Source of the DNA: Lycorma delicatula
Taxonomy: Eukaryota > Arthropoda > Insecta > Hemiptera > Fulgoridae
Length of the DNA stretch: 64,000 bases
Assembly (NCBI RefSeq): GCF_047948215.1
Contig: NC_134455.1
Span: forward strand, 156,966,575 to 157,030,574
Direction of reading: 5' to 3'
Under the pieces are notes generated by a model. That model was not told the origin of the DNA. It did not search any database and saw only the letters and a list, made by a program, of their open reading frames with translations. The position numbers and the translations under genes are program-made. Positions 38,148 through 44,736 of this stretch are shown in pieces. Numbering within the stretch: the first letter of the stretch is position 1; each line of letters begins with the position of its first letter.

Positions 38148-38236
38148 AACACTCTCCTCACCATTCGCAGGTGCAATTCGACAACAGATGGTGAATCTGA
38201 CTTCGGGTTACACCGCAGACCTTGGAACTTTCATCC
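38148..38236. repeat. Module M1, copy a (diverged)
   Basis: Related to 39,432-39,530 and 42,058-42,156. On the - strand it runs from AGTTCCAAGGTCTGCG to GAATGGTGAGGAGAGTGTT. Confidence 0.6.
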
Positions 38237-38280
38237 AGTAATGCCAATCAACTAAATTTTATTTCTAAAAAATAGTTTTA

Positions 38281-38407
38281 CATTACTGTATGGGGGTTTA
38301 GAGTGTTGTTGCATTTCCACACCACCCCAGAGGTAGCAACCGCGGTGCGTTGAGATTTTTTTTTTTAGAGTGATATCTCTCCCCAGTAGGCCTACAAAAC
38401 ACTCGAC
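38281..38407 (-). promoter_or_regulatory. Conserved 3'-flank module M2, copy a
   Basis: Plus-strand text TTCCACACCACCC...GGTAGCAAC...GCGTTGAGATTTTTT...GAGTG..CTCTCCCC..TAGGCCTAC..CACTC is shared with 40,863-40,958 and 42,814-42,919. The GAGTG/CACTC ends can pair around the conserved CTCTCCCC-TAGGCCTAC core. It lies downstream of the 38,543-39,211 gene. Confidence 0.6.
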
Positions 38408-38507
38408 TATATATATCTTAAGAAACGTCTTCATGATACTTCTTTACAAGAAAGAACATCTATGTTAAACAAAAAAAAAATCCCAAGATAACTCTAATTT
38501 ATGTTGT

Positions 38508-38523
38508 AGTCCTTAAAAGGACT
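38508..38523 (-). promoter_or_regulatory. Histone-type 3' stem-loop, copy 1
   Basis: On the coding strand: AGTCCT-TTTA-AGGACT, 6-bp stem and 4-nt loop, 19 nt after the stop codon of the 38,543-39,211 gene. It fits GGYYYU-UHUH-ARRRCC except for the outermost pair. See copies 2 and 3. Confidence 0.6.
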
Positions 38524-38542
38524 TATTTAAACATCGTAGAAA

Positions 38543-39211
38543 TTAAAAAATTCGTTGACGGTTTTCTTTATACTCTTCTTTGCGTTTCGTATTCTTGTAT
38601 AAAATAAAATAAAGAGAAGCGATGTGACGTCCTTTCATATATCGATTGGTTTTAACGTAATCGAATTCTGAATTTTCATTTGTGTCGTACGCCACCAACA
38701 GCGGTTGGGTATCATCGTCACAACCATCGGCAGAACAATCTACCTCATCACGACCTCTGAAGAAAAGTCCTCCGTCCGTCGCTACATTAGCTGTTACTCT
38801 TCTTCTTTCGTTTGCGGCATACACGTTTACAGCGAGTACGTTATTTTTTCGATGCGACGTATTGAGATTTGTTAACACGGACGCATTCAACTTCATATTC
38901 GACGAACGATTTAATTTGAACGCCTTTACGTTACCGTCGTCACCGTAGAATCCAGAAAACAGTACTTCTTTGCTGTGAATAAGTGCGATAGCTTGTTCAC
39001 CGCATTCAAATTCACAATAATATTTTCGTCCATATCCAAAATGATCATCATTGAAAACCACTCTTATGGTCAAGTTATCACCGTTTTTATCAAAATCATA
39101 ATCAGATAAATCGACAATATATACGTAACTGTGTTTTAATTTAAAACACATAGTCGTCAGTTGTTGGTCACCGACGCGCACGCGTACATCTTCTTCACTA
39201 AACTGAATCAT
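38543..39211 (-). CDS. Polinton accessory protein, unknown, 222 aa
   Basis: I do not recognise it. Start taken at ATG 39,211 (MIQFSEEDVRV), 53 nt below a TATA box; the frame upstream lacks another ATG. The first half alternates beta-strand-like segments (YVYIVDLSDYDF, NLTIRVVFNDDHFG, YYCEFECGEQAIALIHS), suggesting a compact beta-rich fold. The second half is polar and acidic (DEVDCSADGCDDD), ending basic (KNTKRKEEYKENRQR). No membrane segment or signal peptide. The last gene before the left TIR, followed at once by a histone-type stem-loop and an M2 module. The VVFNDD string recalls RVVFNYDAT of the 41,708-42,019 product; this may be chance. Confidence 0.7.
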   Translation of the reverse strand: MIQFSEEDVRVRVGDQQLTTMCFKLKHSYVYIVDLSDYDFDKNGDNLTIRVVFNDDHFGYGRKYYCEFECGEQAIALIHSKEVLFSGFYGDDGNVKAFKLNRSSNMKLNASVLTNLNTSHRKNNVLAVNVYAANERRRVTANVATDGGLFFRGRDEVDCSADGCDDDTQPLLVAYDTNENSEFDYVKTNRYMKGRHIASLYFILYKNTKRKEEYKENRQRIF

Positions 39212-39263
39212 GTTTACAACTCGAACGTTTCTCAACGAATAAACTGCTTCACTCAGTTACACT

Positions 39264-39274
39264 GTATTTATAAG
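39264..39274 (-). promoter_or_regulatory. TATA box of the 38,543-39,211 gene
   Basis: CTTATAAATAC on the - strand, about 53 nt upstream of the chosen ATG. Confidence 0.65.
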
Positions 39275-39431
39275 CTCCTCCCCACCACCACAACTACCAC
39301 ACCCTGCTATCAACGAATCAGAATGTCACAACCTCCCCTCCACAATTCGAAAAAAATTCATCTGATAGGTATGGTGATATCCTGGCAAGTGCATTTTGTA
39401 TGATTTGAAGCTACAATTTTTCAATTTATTG

Positions 39432-39530
39432 TAAAACACTCTCCTCACCATTTGCAACAAAATCCGATAGTAGATAAATCTATTACCAGATCGTGTCGCG
39501 GGCCTTGGAACCACTACATTCAATAAACGT
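39432..39530. repeat. Module M1, copy b
   Basis: On the - strand: TGTAGTGGTTCCAAGGCCCG...CTACTATCGG...AAATGGTGAGGAGAGTGTT. About 80% similar by eye to copy c at 42,058-42,156. The ATGGTGAGG is donor-like. Confidence 0.7.
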
Positions 39531-39679
39531 AACTAAATATCGTTTTCTATCTTGTTTACTATAAAAGAAAACATTTTTTAAAAAACAATAATTAGTTACA
39601 AATTAATTGATGGGGGTTTAAAGTGTTTTTTGTTTTGTGTATGTATGTGTAATTTTGTGTTGTTTGTTTAATGTGTTGT

Positions 39680-39695
39680 TGTCCTGAAAAGGACA
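39680..39695 (-). promoter_or_regulatory. Histone-type 3' stem-loop, copy 2
   Basis: Coding strand: AAAC-TGTCCT-TTTC-AGGACA-ACAACA, 20 nt after the stop of the 39,716-40,039 gene. The UUUC loop, the second-position G-C pair and the pyrimidine-rich 5' arm match the SLBP recognition consensus; only the outer pair (U-A for G-C) differs. Confidence 0.65.
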
Positions 39696-39715
39696 GTTTA
39701 AATAGCTACCTGGTA

Positions 39716-40039
39716 TTACTCGAATGTTACATCGAAAGCTTTACCAATTAGTCCTTTATATACGAGTTTTAATTTCATAGATACCATTTTTTCTAATTCA
39801 TCCTCATTAAGCATTTCGGTAAAACGTCTTGGTAAATAAACGTTAAATGGTTGTTCTTCTTCACCATCTCGTAAACGACATACTATGCTCTTCCCATAAC
39901 GTGTAGCGATTTTCCTTAACCATACAATTTCATAAGGTTTACCGATAGTGAGATCACCAATGCTTTTTGTTTCGAAGTTGGTAGCAACAAGTCGCTTATT
40001 CAAATGATGAATAAAATCTTTTCTGTTACCGTCAGTCAT
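39716..40039 (-). CDS. Small Polinton protein with an 'RYGKS...LPRRF' domain, 107 aa
   Basis: ATG at 40,039. A compact single domain: DLTIGKPYEIVWLRKIATRY, then GKSIVCRLRD, FNVYLPRRFTEML, LKLVYKGLIG. The same order recurs in the C-terminal half of the 40,968-41,702 product (ILLEMRKIFTQYG, LLPKTYTNRF, MKLTYYGKK), so it is a shared module. Small proteins of this look are common beside arthropod Polintons in my memory. The beta-rich pattern with basic residues could be an OB-type nucleic-acid-binding fold, which would suit replication; that is inference. Promoter with a strong TATA box, 3' histone-type stem-loop. Confidence 0.8.
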   Translation of the reverse strand: MTDGNRKDFIHHLNKRLVATNFETKSIGDLTIGKPYEIVWLRKIATRYGKSIVCRLRDGEEEQPFNVYLPRRFTEMLNEDELEKMVSMKLKLVYKGLIGKAFDVTFE

Positions 40040-40097
40040 GATGATGTTGTTTGTCCAAGAGTTAGCTGTAGAATGAGACTACGGCGATTACAAATGG

Positions 40098-40106
40098 CTA
40101 TTTATA
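40098..40106 (-). promoter_or_regulatory. TATA box of the 39,716-40,039 gene
   Basis: GGTATAAATAGCC on the - strand, about 60 nt upstream of the ATG. The sequence from here to 40,170 reappears inverted beside the right TIR at 56,215-56,280. Confidence 0.75.
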
Positions 40107-40109
40107 CCC

Positions 40110-40800
40110 ACACATCTGCTTATCAACATCCGCAATCGGTATTCCAAGAATCGACAATTAATATTTATTTTAATTGCTTAACAACATCTGGTTGAGCCAA
40201 TTATTTTTTCTTATCAAAGCCATAAATTATTTTTATTTTAAGTTCTTATCTACTAATCACATCCGGTCGAGCCAATTATTTCTTATCAACGCTATAAATA
40301 ATTTTTTATTGTTATCGTCACGATAAATAATCCCACGTGCCAATTAAAATTATCGTCACGATAATTAATTCCACGAATTGAACCAATTATTTTTTTTTAT
40401 CAAAGTCATAAATTATTCTTATCAATATTTATTTTAATTGCTTAACAACATCTGGTTGAGCCAATTATTTTTATTTTAAGTTCTTATCTACTAATCACAT
40501 CCGGACGAGCCAATTATTTCTTATCAACGCTATAAATAATTTTTTATTGTTATCGTCATGATAATTAATCCCACGTGCCAATTAAATTTATCGTCACGAT
40601 AATTAATTCCACGAATTGAACCAATTATTTTTTTTTATCAAAGCCATAAATTATTCTTATCAATATTTATTTTAATTGCTTAACAACATCTGGTTGAGCC
40701 AATTATTTTTCTTATCAACGCTATAAATATTTTTTTTTATTGTTATCGTCACGATAAATAATCCCACGTGCCAACTAAAAATTATATTTTCCTTATAAAA
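40110..40800. repeat. Tandem array in the left arm (~240-265 bp units, about 2.5 copies)
   Basis: Units begin near 40,161, 40,425 and 40,663 (ATATTTATTTTAATTGCTTA). Each contains CATCTGGTTGAGCCAATTAT, palindromic TTATCGTCACGATAA and CCCACGTGCC. The same elements occur inverted at 55,890-56,280. No coding potential. Possibly a replication or enhancer region. Confidence 0.8.
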
Positions 40801-40862
40801 CAGTAATCACAAATAAACAAACATTTACCACCACCAAAAAAAAAAAAATACATTTGTTTGAG

Positions 40863-40958
40863 TTGCGTTTCCACACCACCCAAGAGGTAGCAACTGCAGC
40901 GCGTTGAGATTTTTTTTATGCGAGTGATATCTCTCCCCAATAGGCCTACAAACACTCG
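40863..40958 (-). promoter_or_regulatory. Conserved 3'-flank module M2, copy b
   Basis: Begins 9 nt after the stop codon of the 40,968-41,702 gene on the coding strand. GCGAGTG/CACTCGT closing stem around the CTCTCCCCAATAGGCCTAC core. Confidence 0.6.
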
Positions 40959-40967
40959 TGCAAAATT

Positions 40968-41702
40968 TTACAAACTGATTTTTATATCCTCGTTGAACTC
41001 GTCAACGTCACCGTTGGCGAGTTTTTTCTTTCCGTAATAAGTTAATTTCATCGAATGATTTTTTACAACGTTCAATTCATCGTCGGTAAATCTGTTTGTA
41101 TACGTCTTTGGTAATAAGGTTTGAAAGCTATCCGGTTCATCCGATTCGCTGTCGAACAATATTACGCAAATACGGAGTTCGCCGTATTGAGTAAATATCT
41201 TTCTCATTTCCAACAGTATGTAGCTCACACCGATATCAAGATCGGTCAACCTCCTGAACGGTATCTTCTTTAGAAAACAATATTCATCGTTGAAAACGTT
41301 AATAAATGCTACGGTGTCCATCTTAACATTCGCAGTGCTCACACTCGAATGGCAATTGCAAGTGTGATTTACCTTCTTACCCCCTATTTCCACGACAAGT
41401 TTGCAAAACAACCGATAGAGTTCGTTACGATCGATAACTGTACAGGCGAACGGACTTTCCCATAACACTTCGTATTTATTTGCACGTACCATAGCGTGCA
41501 TTCTTTTCACGTTTTCAATAATCAATTCGCACGAACATAAGTATTCTGGTAGACCACGACCGCAGTAGTCGAATTTCTTACAATCGAAAGCATGTATTTC
41601 ATCATTAACATCGTAGTGGGTGGTAAGCATCATAAAACAATATTTGCAAATATACGATGCAATAAACCTCAATTCGTTTACCGAATCGCTAAACGTTTTC
41701 AT
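40968..41702 (-). CDS. Polinton protein: Cys-rich N-terminal part plus shared module, 244 aa
   Basis: ATG at 41,702. The N-terminal half holds many cysteines (YICKYCFMM, FDCKKFDYCG, EYLCSCE, HTCNCHSS), spaced like metal-binding knuckles but in no motif I can name. The C-terminal half (from about residue 150) repeats the domain of the 107-aa protein at 39,716-40,039. Starts 5 nt after the stop of the 41,708-42,019 frame, so the two may share a transcript. Followed by module M2. Function unknown; a nucleic-acid-binding or replication role is only suggested by the shared module. Confidence 0.75.
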   Translation of the reverse strand: MKTFSDSVNELRFIASYICKYCFMMLTTHYDVNDEIHAFDCKKFDYCGRGLPEYLCSCELIIENVKRMHAMVRANKYEVLWESPFACTVIDRNELYRLFCKLVVEIGGKKVNHTCNCHSSVSTANVKMDTVAFINVFNDEYCFLKKIPFRRLTDLDIGVSYILLEMRKIFTQYGELRICVILFDSESDEPDSFQTLLPKTYTNRFTDDELNVVKNHSMKLTYYGKKKLANGDVDEFNEDIKISL

Positions 41703-41707
41703 CGCTG

Positions 41708-42019
41708 CTATATCGGGTCGTCACTATAGTGAATATAATGTCTACACAATCCGTCTACAGGATCTATTTTTAAACTGTCTAAATATTCTTGTAAACCGTC
41801 GTGAAGTTCAGCGTAAGTGGCGTCGTAATTGAAAACCACTCTAACCGTATTGAAACGGTGTATGTCTGCGGTAATACTTGTTGCGTGAGGAAACGCAGCA
41901 ATTGTAAGTTTCATAAGATGACGCAACGTTCTTACGCGACGATTTGGAAAAAATCTAATCGTCCACACCGATGCGGCTATGTCAACGTCCATCGCTAAAC
42001 TGCGGATGGAATTACACAT
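41708..42019 (-). CDS. Small Polinton protein, unknown, 103 aa
   Basis: Start chosen at ATG 42,019 (MCNSIRSLAMDVDIAAS); a second ATG lies at 41,992. The frame is open upstream to 42,085 but without ATG. A predicted mixed alpha/beta protein: SVWTIRFFPNRRVRTLRHLMKL, then TVRVVFNYDATYAELHDG and YLDSLKIDPVDGLC. No recognised family. Immediately upstream is module M1 copy c, with a donor-like GGTGAGG, so a 5' leader intron is possible. Confidence 0.6.
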   Translation of the reverse strand: MCNSIRSLAMDVDIAASVWTIRFFPNRRVRTLRHLMKLTIAAFPHATSITADIHRFNTVRVVFNYDATYAELHDGLQEYLDSLKIDPVDGLCRHYIHYSDDPI

Positions 42020-42057
42020 CGGAAGGTTTTTTAAGGGGAAAAAAATAGGTTTACTAT

Positions 42058-42156
42058 AAAACACTCTCCTCACCGTTTGTAACACAATTGATAGTGGACA
42101 AATCCAATATCATATCGTGTCACGGGCCTTGGAACCACTACATTCAATAAATGTAA
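42058..42156. repeat. Module M1, copy c
   Basis: On the - strand: TGTAGTGGTTCCAAGGCCCG, GACACGATATGATATTGGAT, CACTATCAATTGTG, CAAACGGTGAGGAGAGTG. Lies directly ahead of the 41,708-42,019 gene. Confidence 0.7.
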
Positions 42157-42280
42157 ATAAATATAGTTTTTTCTAAATTAAAAAACAATAATTAGTTACA
42201 ATTTATTGTATGGGGGTTTAAAGTGTTTTTTGTTTTGTCTACGCGTGTAATTTTGTGTTGTTTGTGTAATGTGTTGTTGT

Positions 42281-42296
42281 TGTCCTGAAAAGGACA
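42281..42296 (-). promoter_or_regulatory. Histone-type 3' stem-loop, copy 3
   Basis: Coding strand: AAAC-TGTCCT-TTTC-AGGACA-ACAACAACA, 23 nt after the stop of the RING gene. Same stem, loop and flanks as copy 2. Confidence 0.65.
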
Positions 42297-42319
42297 GTTT
42301 GGGAAAGACGGAGAGGTGA

Positions 42320-42676
42320 CTAATTAAAATAGATTTTTATATAGCCAGTCACCGCTTGTCTACACATCCCACATGGAAGGTTGTGTTGTATTAAATAGCG
42401 TACACAATCTATGCAGAATGTGTGACCGCACGGTAGTATCGTTGCTCCTACACGTGCAATCAGACATATTTTACATCGCAGTGTACTGGTCAAATCTTCA
42501 TCTCGTATAACACCTCGTTCTACTGCACATTTCACATTTCTTAATACCTCACTAAGCGATTCTAAAAACAGTACATCTGCACCCTTCACACTTGAGATAC
42601 TGCGCACCAAGTTTCTAATACTGGAAACCACTCTTGCTTTAGCAACTTCGAATGATGTCGATGTTCTCTCACCCAT
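42320..42676 (-). CDS. IAP-type RING-finger protein, 118 aa (probable E3 ubiquitin ligase)
   Basis: ATG at 42,676 (MGERTS); the frame is open further up but without ATG. C3HC4 RING: C68, C71, C83, H85, C88, C91, C102, C105, with the compact PCGH box and a short hydrophobic tail (GYIKIYFN) after the last cysteines, as in inhibitor-of-apoptosis RINGs. The N-terminal ~60 residues are helical and lack a BIR repeat. Baculovirus and iridovirus RING proteins of similar size act on host ubiquitin pathways; a role in host control here is inference. TATA box upstream, histone-type stem-loop downstream. Confidence 0.85.
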   Translation of the reverse strand: MGERTSTSFEVAKARVVSSIRNLVRSISSVKGADVLFLESLSEVLRNVKCAVERGVIRDEDLTSTLRCKICLIARVGATILPCGHTFCIDCVRYLIQHNLPCGMCRQAVTGYIKIYFN

Positions 42677-42732
42677 GTTCGTCTGATGTGCAGCTGTGTT
42701 GTGAAATGAATGATGTAGTGAGCAGAGCGACA

Positions 42733-42742
42733 AATATATATA
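42733..42742 (-). promoter_or_regulatory. TATA box of the RING gene
   Basis: GGTATATATATTTG on the - strand, about 60 nt above the ATG. Confidence 0.6.
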
Positions 42743-42813
42743 CCTTATCAGTGCGACTGTTATGGACTGTACTTCCTGTTATTTCCCGCTTGTTATTTTA
42801 AATTTAAAAAAAC

Positions 42814-42919
42814 GGTTACGTTTCCACACCACCCACGAGGTAGCAACCGTGGCGCGTTGAGATTTTTTTTTTACATGAGTGAAATCTCTCCCCAATAGGC
42901 CTACTGTAAAACACTCGAA
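42814..42919 (-). promoter_or_regulatory. Conserved 3'-flank module M2, copy c
   Basis: Downstream of the 43,018-43,707 gene, after a T-rich spacer (42,920-43,000). Closing stem GAGTG/CACTC around the CTCTCCCCAATAGGCCTAC core. Confidence 0.6.
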
Positions 42920-43017
42920 TCTTTTTTTATATTTTTTTAAAATTTTTTTTTATTTTTTATTTTATTTTTTTTTTATTTATTTATTTTTTTCATCAACATC
43001 TTGCAGCAGACTGAGCT

Positions 43018-43707
43018 CTACAGCGGTATTCGTCGTGGAACAACATGTTCAAACGAAAGCGGTACGTTTTCCTTGATGCAGTTTTGACAACGAGTTGAGT
43101 GGTGATGCACATCCATCCTTTCGTTACACCAACAACATTTTACACACAATTCGTTGAAGGAATAGTAATAACCGTTTTTTGCCAATTCCTCTTTGTTTTC
43201 CGCGTTTGTGTTCGCAAACGATCGCAATCGATCGGCTTCTCTCACCAGATCCAACGGCTTTTTACACATCTTCAACCACTCCATGTAGAAACAACCGGTT
43301 TGTAACGCACATTTTCCACTCTCCTTGTGCGTGTGGTACGGACAATTTACGATATAATTTGAATTAGGTTTCGGTGCGCCGTCCGGTATCTGACGAACAT
43401 CGTTATGAAACTGTCGCAAAAATTCCACTTTCTCCAACCCTTTGGTGTGTATTGTGGCAAACTGCGAACATAACGCCTTCATGATATCGTCGTTGTATAC
43501 GACTTCGCCGTAATTCCAATCGATTTTGTGAAAATTCCTCTCCAACCATCCGACCATCCGTTTGTATTTAGATGTCAACTCAGACTTTGGGTACGGTGAT
43601 CGAAAGTGAAGAATCATATAGTTTCCATCACCGACAACAGCAAGTTCTTTAACTATAAACTCACCTCGTTTGCCGAGAAAGCCGTGATACTCGATAACTC
43701 CTTCCAT
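43018..43707 (-). CDS. Polinton-associated conserved protein, unknown, 229 aa
   Basis: ATG at 43,707. The block GFLGKRGEFIVKELAV, HFRSPYPKSEL, YKRMVGWLERNFHKIDW, YGEVVY, IHTKGLEKVEFL recalls a family I have seen repeatedly in arthropod Polinton-type elements, with no function known to me. A CPYH...GKCAL...CFYMEWL block sits in the middle. The tail has CVKCCWC...HHHSTRCQNC, a probable zinc site. The spacing is loosely like RNase H/exonuclease folds, but I cannot identify a catalytic acidic set. The leader GCGATCGTC-ATGGAAGGA closely matches that of the 43,760-44,059 gene. Confidence 0.75.
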   Translation of the reverse strand: MEGVIEYHGFLGKRGEFIVKELAVVGDGNYMILHFRSPYPKSELTSKYKRMVGWLERNFHKIDWNYGEVVYNDDIMKALCSQFATIHTKGLEKVEFLRQFHNDVRQIPDGAPKPNSNYIVNCPYHTHKESGKCALQTGCFYMEWLKMCKKPLDLVREADRLRSFANTNAENKEELAKNGYYYSFNELCVKCCWCNERMDVHHHSTRCQNCIKENVPLSFEHVVPRRIPL

Positions 43708-43759
43708 GACGATCGCTCATCCGTGTATGAGGATGGCGATATGTAACCACCAACGATGT

Positions 43760-44059
43760 CTATGAAATCACAATGTTGGTGGGGGATATCCCTTCGTTCC
43801 CCTTATCCGCCTTCTTTTTGTCCTTCTTCTTCTGCTTCTTATTGGTCTTGGTCTTTGTGATCGTGTGTTCAACTGAAGAAGGTTTATCATAAGATTTTTT
43901 ACGCGGATTTCTCCTTTTGCGGATCTTCGTTGGTTTCGATTTAACCTCCTTCTCAGTCGGTTTCGTAATTTCAGGATGGTGATTGATGTTATGCAAAGAA
44001 TCGTTCATGAATAGAAACGATTGAACGTCGTCTGGCGAATATACACCACTTCCTTCCAT
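43760..44059 (-). CDS. Small basic protein, possible core or DNA-condensing protein, 99 aa
   Basis: ATG at 44,059, TATA box about 52 nt above. Residues 1-30 are neutral to acidic (MEGSGVYSPDDVQSFLF); residues 33-87 are strongly basic (KIRKRRNPRKKSYDK, NKKQKKKDKKKADK). No known domain. Lysine-rich small proteins in this position could be virion core proteins that compact DNA, as adenovirus core proteins do; this is inference from composition. Confidence 0.65.
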   Translation of the reverse strand: MEGSGVYSPDDVQSFLFMNDSLHNINHHPEITKPTEKEVKSKPTKIRKRRNPRKKSYDKPSSVEHTITKTKTNKKQKKKDKKKADKGNEGISPTNIVIS

Positions 44060-44109
44060 GACGGATGCTCAACAACTACTGATTTGTATGCGTGCAGTCG
44101 GATTAAGCC

Positions 44110-44117
44110 TTTTTATA
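44110..44117 (-). promoter_or_regulatory. TATA box of the small basic protein gene
   Basis: AAGTATAAAAAGGC on the - strand; it overlaps the last codons of the membrane protein gene. An arthropod initiator-like TCAGT lies at 44,078-44,082. Confidence 0.65.
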
Positions 44118-44736
44118 CTTTCAAAGTAGAAGTGGTGGGGGTTACCCCCTCCACATCTTCTTCTTCCTCGTTTAGAGGACCATCATAGTCATCATCACCA
44201 TGTGCATGTAACGTCATGTTACGTAATGAGATTTTGGTAGCGTTTACCTTTGGTAACAATGTTGTCCTCGCTGAAGGTAATGATGTCGTTACATTCACTA
44301 TGTTTTTCCTCTTCAATGCGGTTTTGTCGATGTTTACCTTTGGTAATACTGTCGTCTTCGCTGAAGGTAACGATGTAGTGATGTTGCTAACTACGTCAGC
44401 AGACAGGTTTTTTGAAGATGATGGTGGTGATACGGTAGCGTTGTAAAAAATGGACAACACCTCCACAGACGATGAATTACACCATACTAACGGTATGTTA
44501 ACCGGTGATTGTGTAGAAAAAGTCACTCTACACCGTATCGGTTTGATCGTTGTACAAGATTCATGCGAAAAGTCACCCAGTAACAGTGTTACGATTATTC
44601 CAACTGCAATACCCGTTTTAAATATGCTAAATGTTATCAACCATTTCGTAAACTGTCGCCACGTAGCTAATATTTGCTTTTTACCTTCCTCTCCCCGTCC
44701 ACCACCTAATTGATCCATCTCAAATACCACCGGCAT
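44113..44736 (-). CDS. Membrane glycoprotein with internal repeat, 207 aa
   Basis: ATG at 44,736 overlaps the major capsid stop codon by one base (TAATG). A single hydrophobic segment at residues 32-53 (WLITFSIFKTGIAVGIIV) after a short polar N-terminus suggests a type II membrane protein with the C-terminus outside. The ectodomain has several N-glycosylation sequons (NSS, NAT, NLS, NIT, NVT, NMT), two cysteine-containing blocks and two copies of an 18-residue unit (NITTSLPSAKTTVLPKVN / NVTTSLPSARTTLLPKVN), then an acidic tail. Thr/Ser/Pro-rich like mucin or fibre stalks. Could be an envelope or spike protein; no family recognised. Confidence 0.75.
   Translation of the reverse strand: MPVVFEMDQLGGGRGEEGKKQILATWRQFTKWLITFSIFKTGIAVGIIVTLLLGDFSHESCTTIKPIRCRVTFSTQSPVNIPLVWCNSSSVEVLSIFYNATVSPPSSSKNLSADVVSNITTSLPSAKTTVLPKVNIDKTALKRKNIVNVTTSLPSARTTLLPKVNATKISLRNMTLHAHGDDDYDGPLNEEEEDVEGVTPTTSTLKV

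Noticed and set aside
38281..42919. Hammerhead or twister ribozyme in the M1/M2 modules
   Set aside because: No CTGATGA...GAAA core, and no conserved twister pattern that I could trace; the structure remains unassigned.
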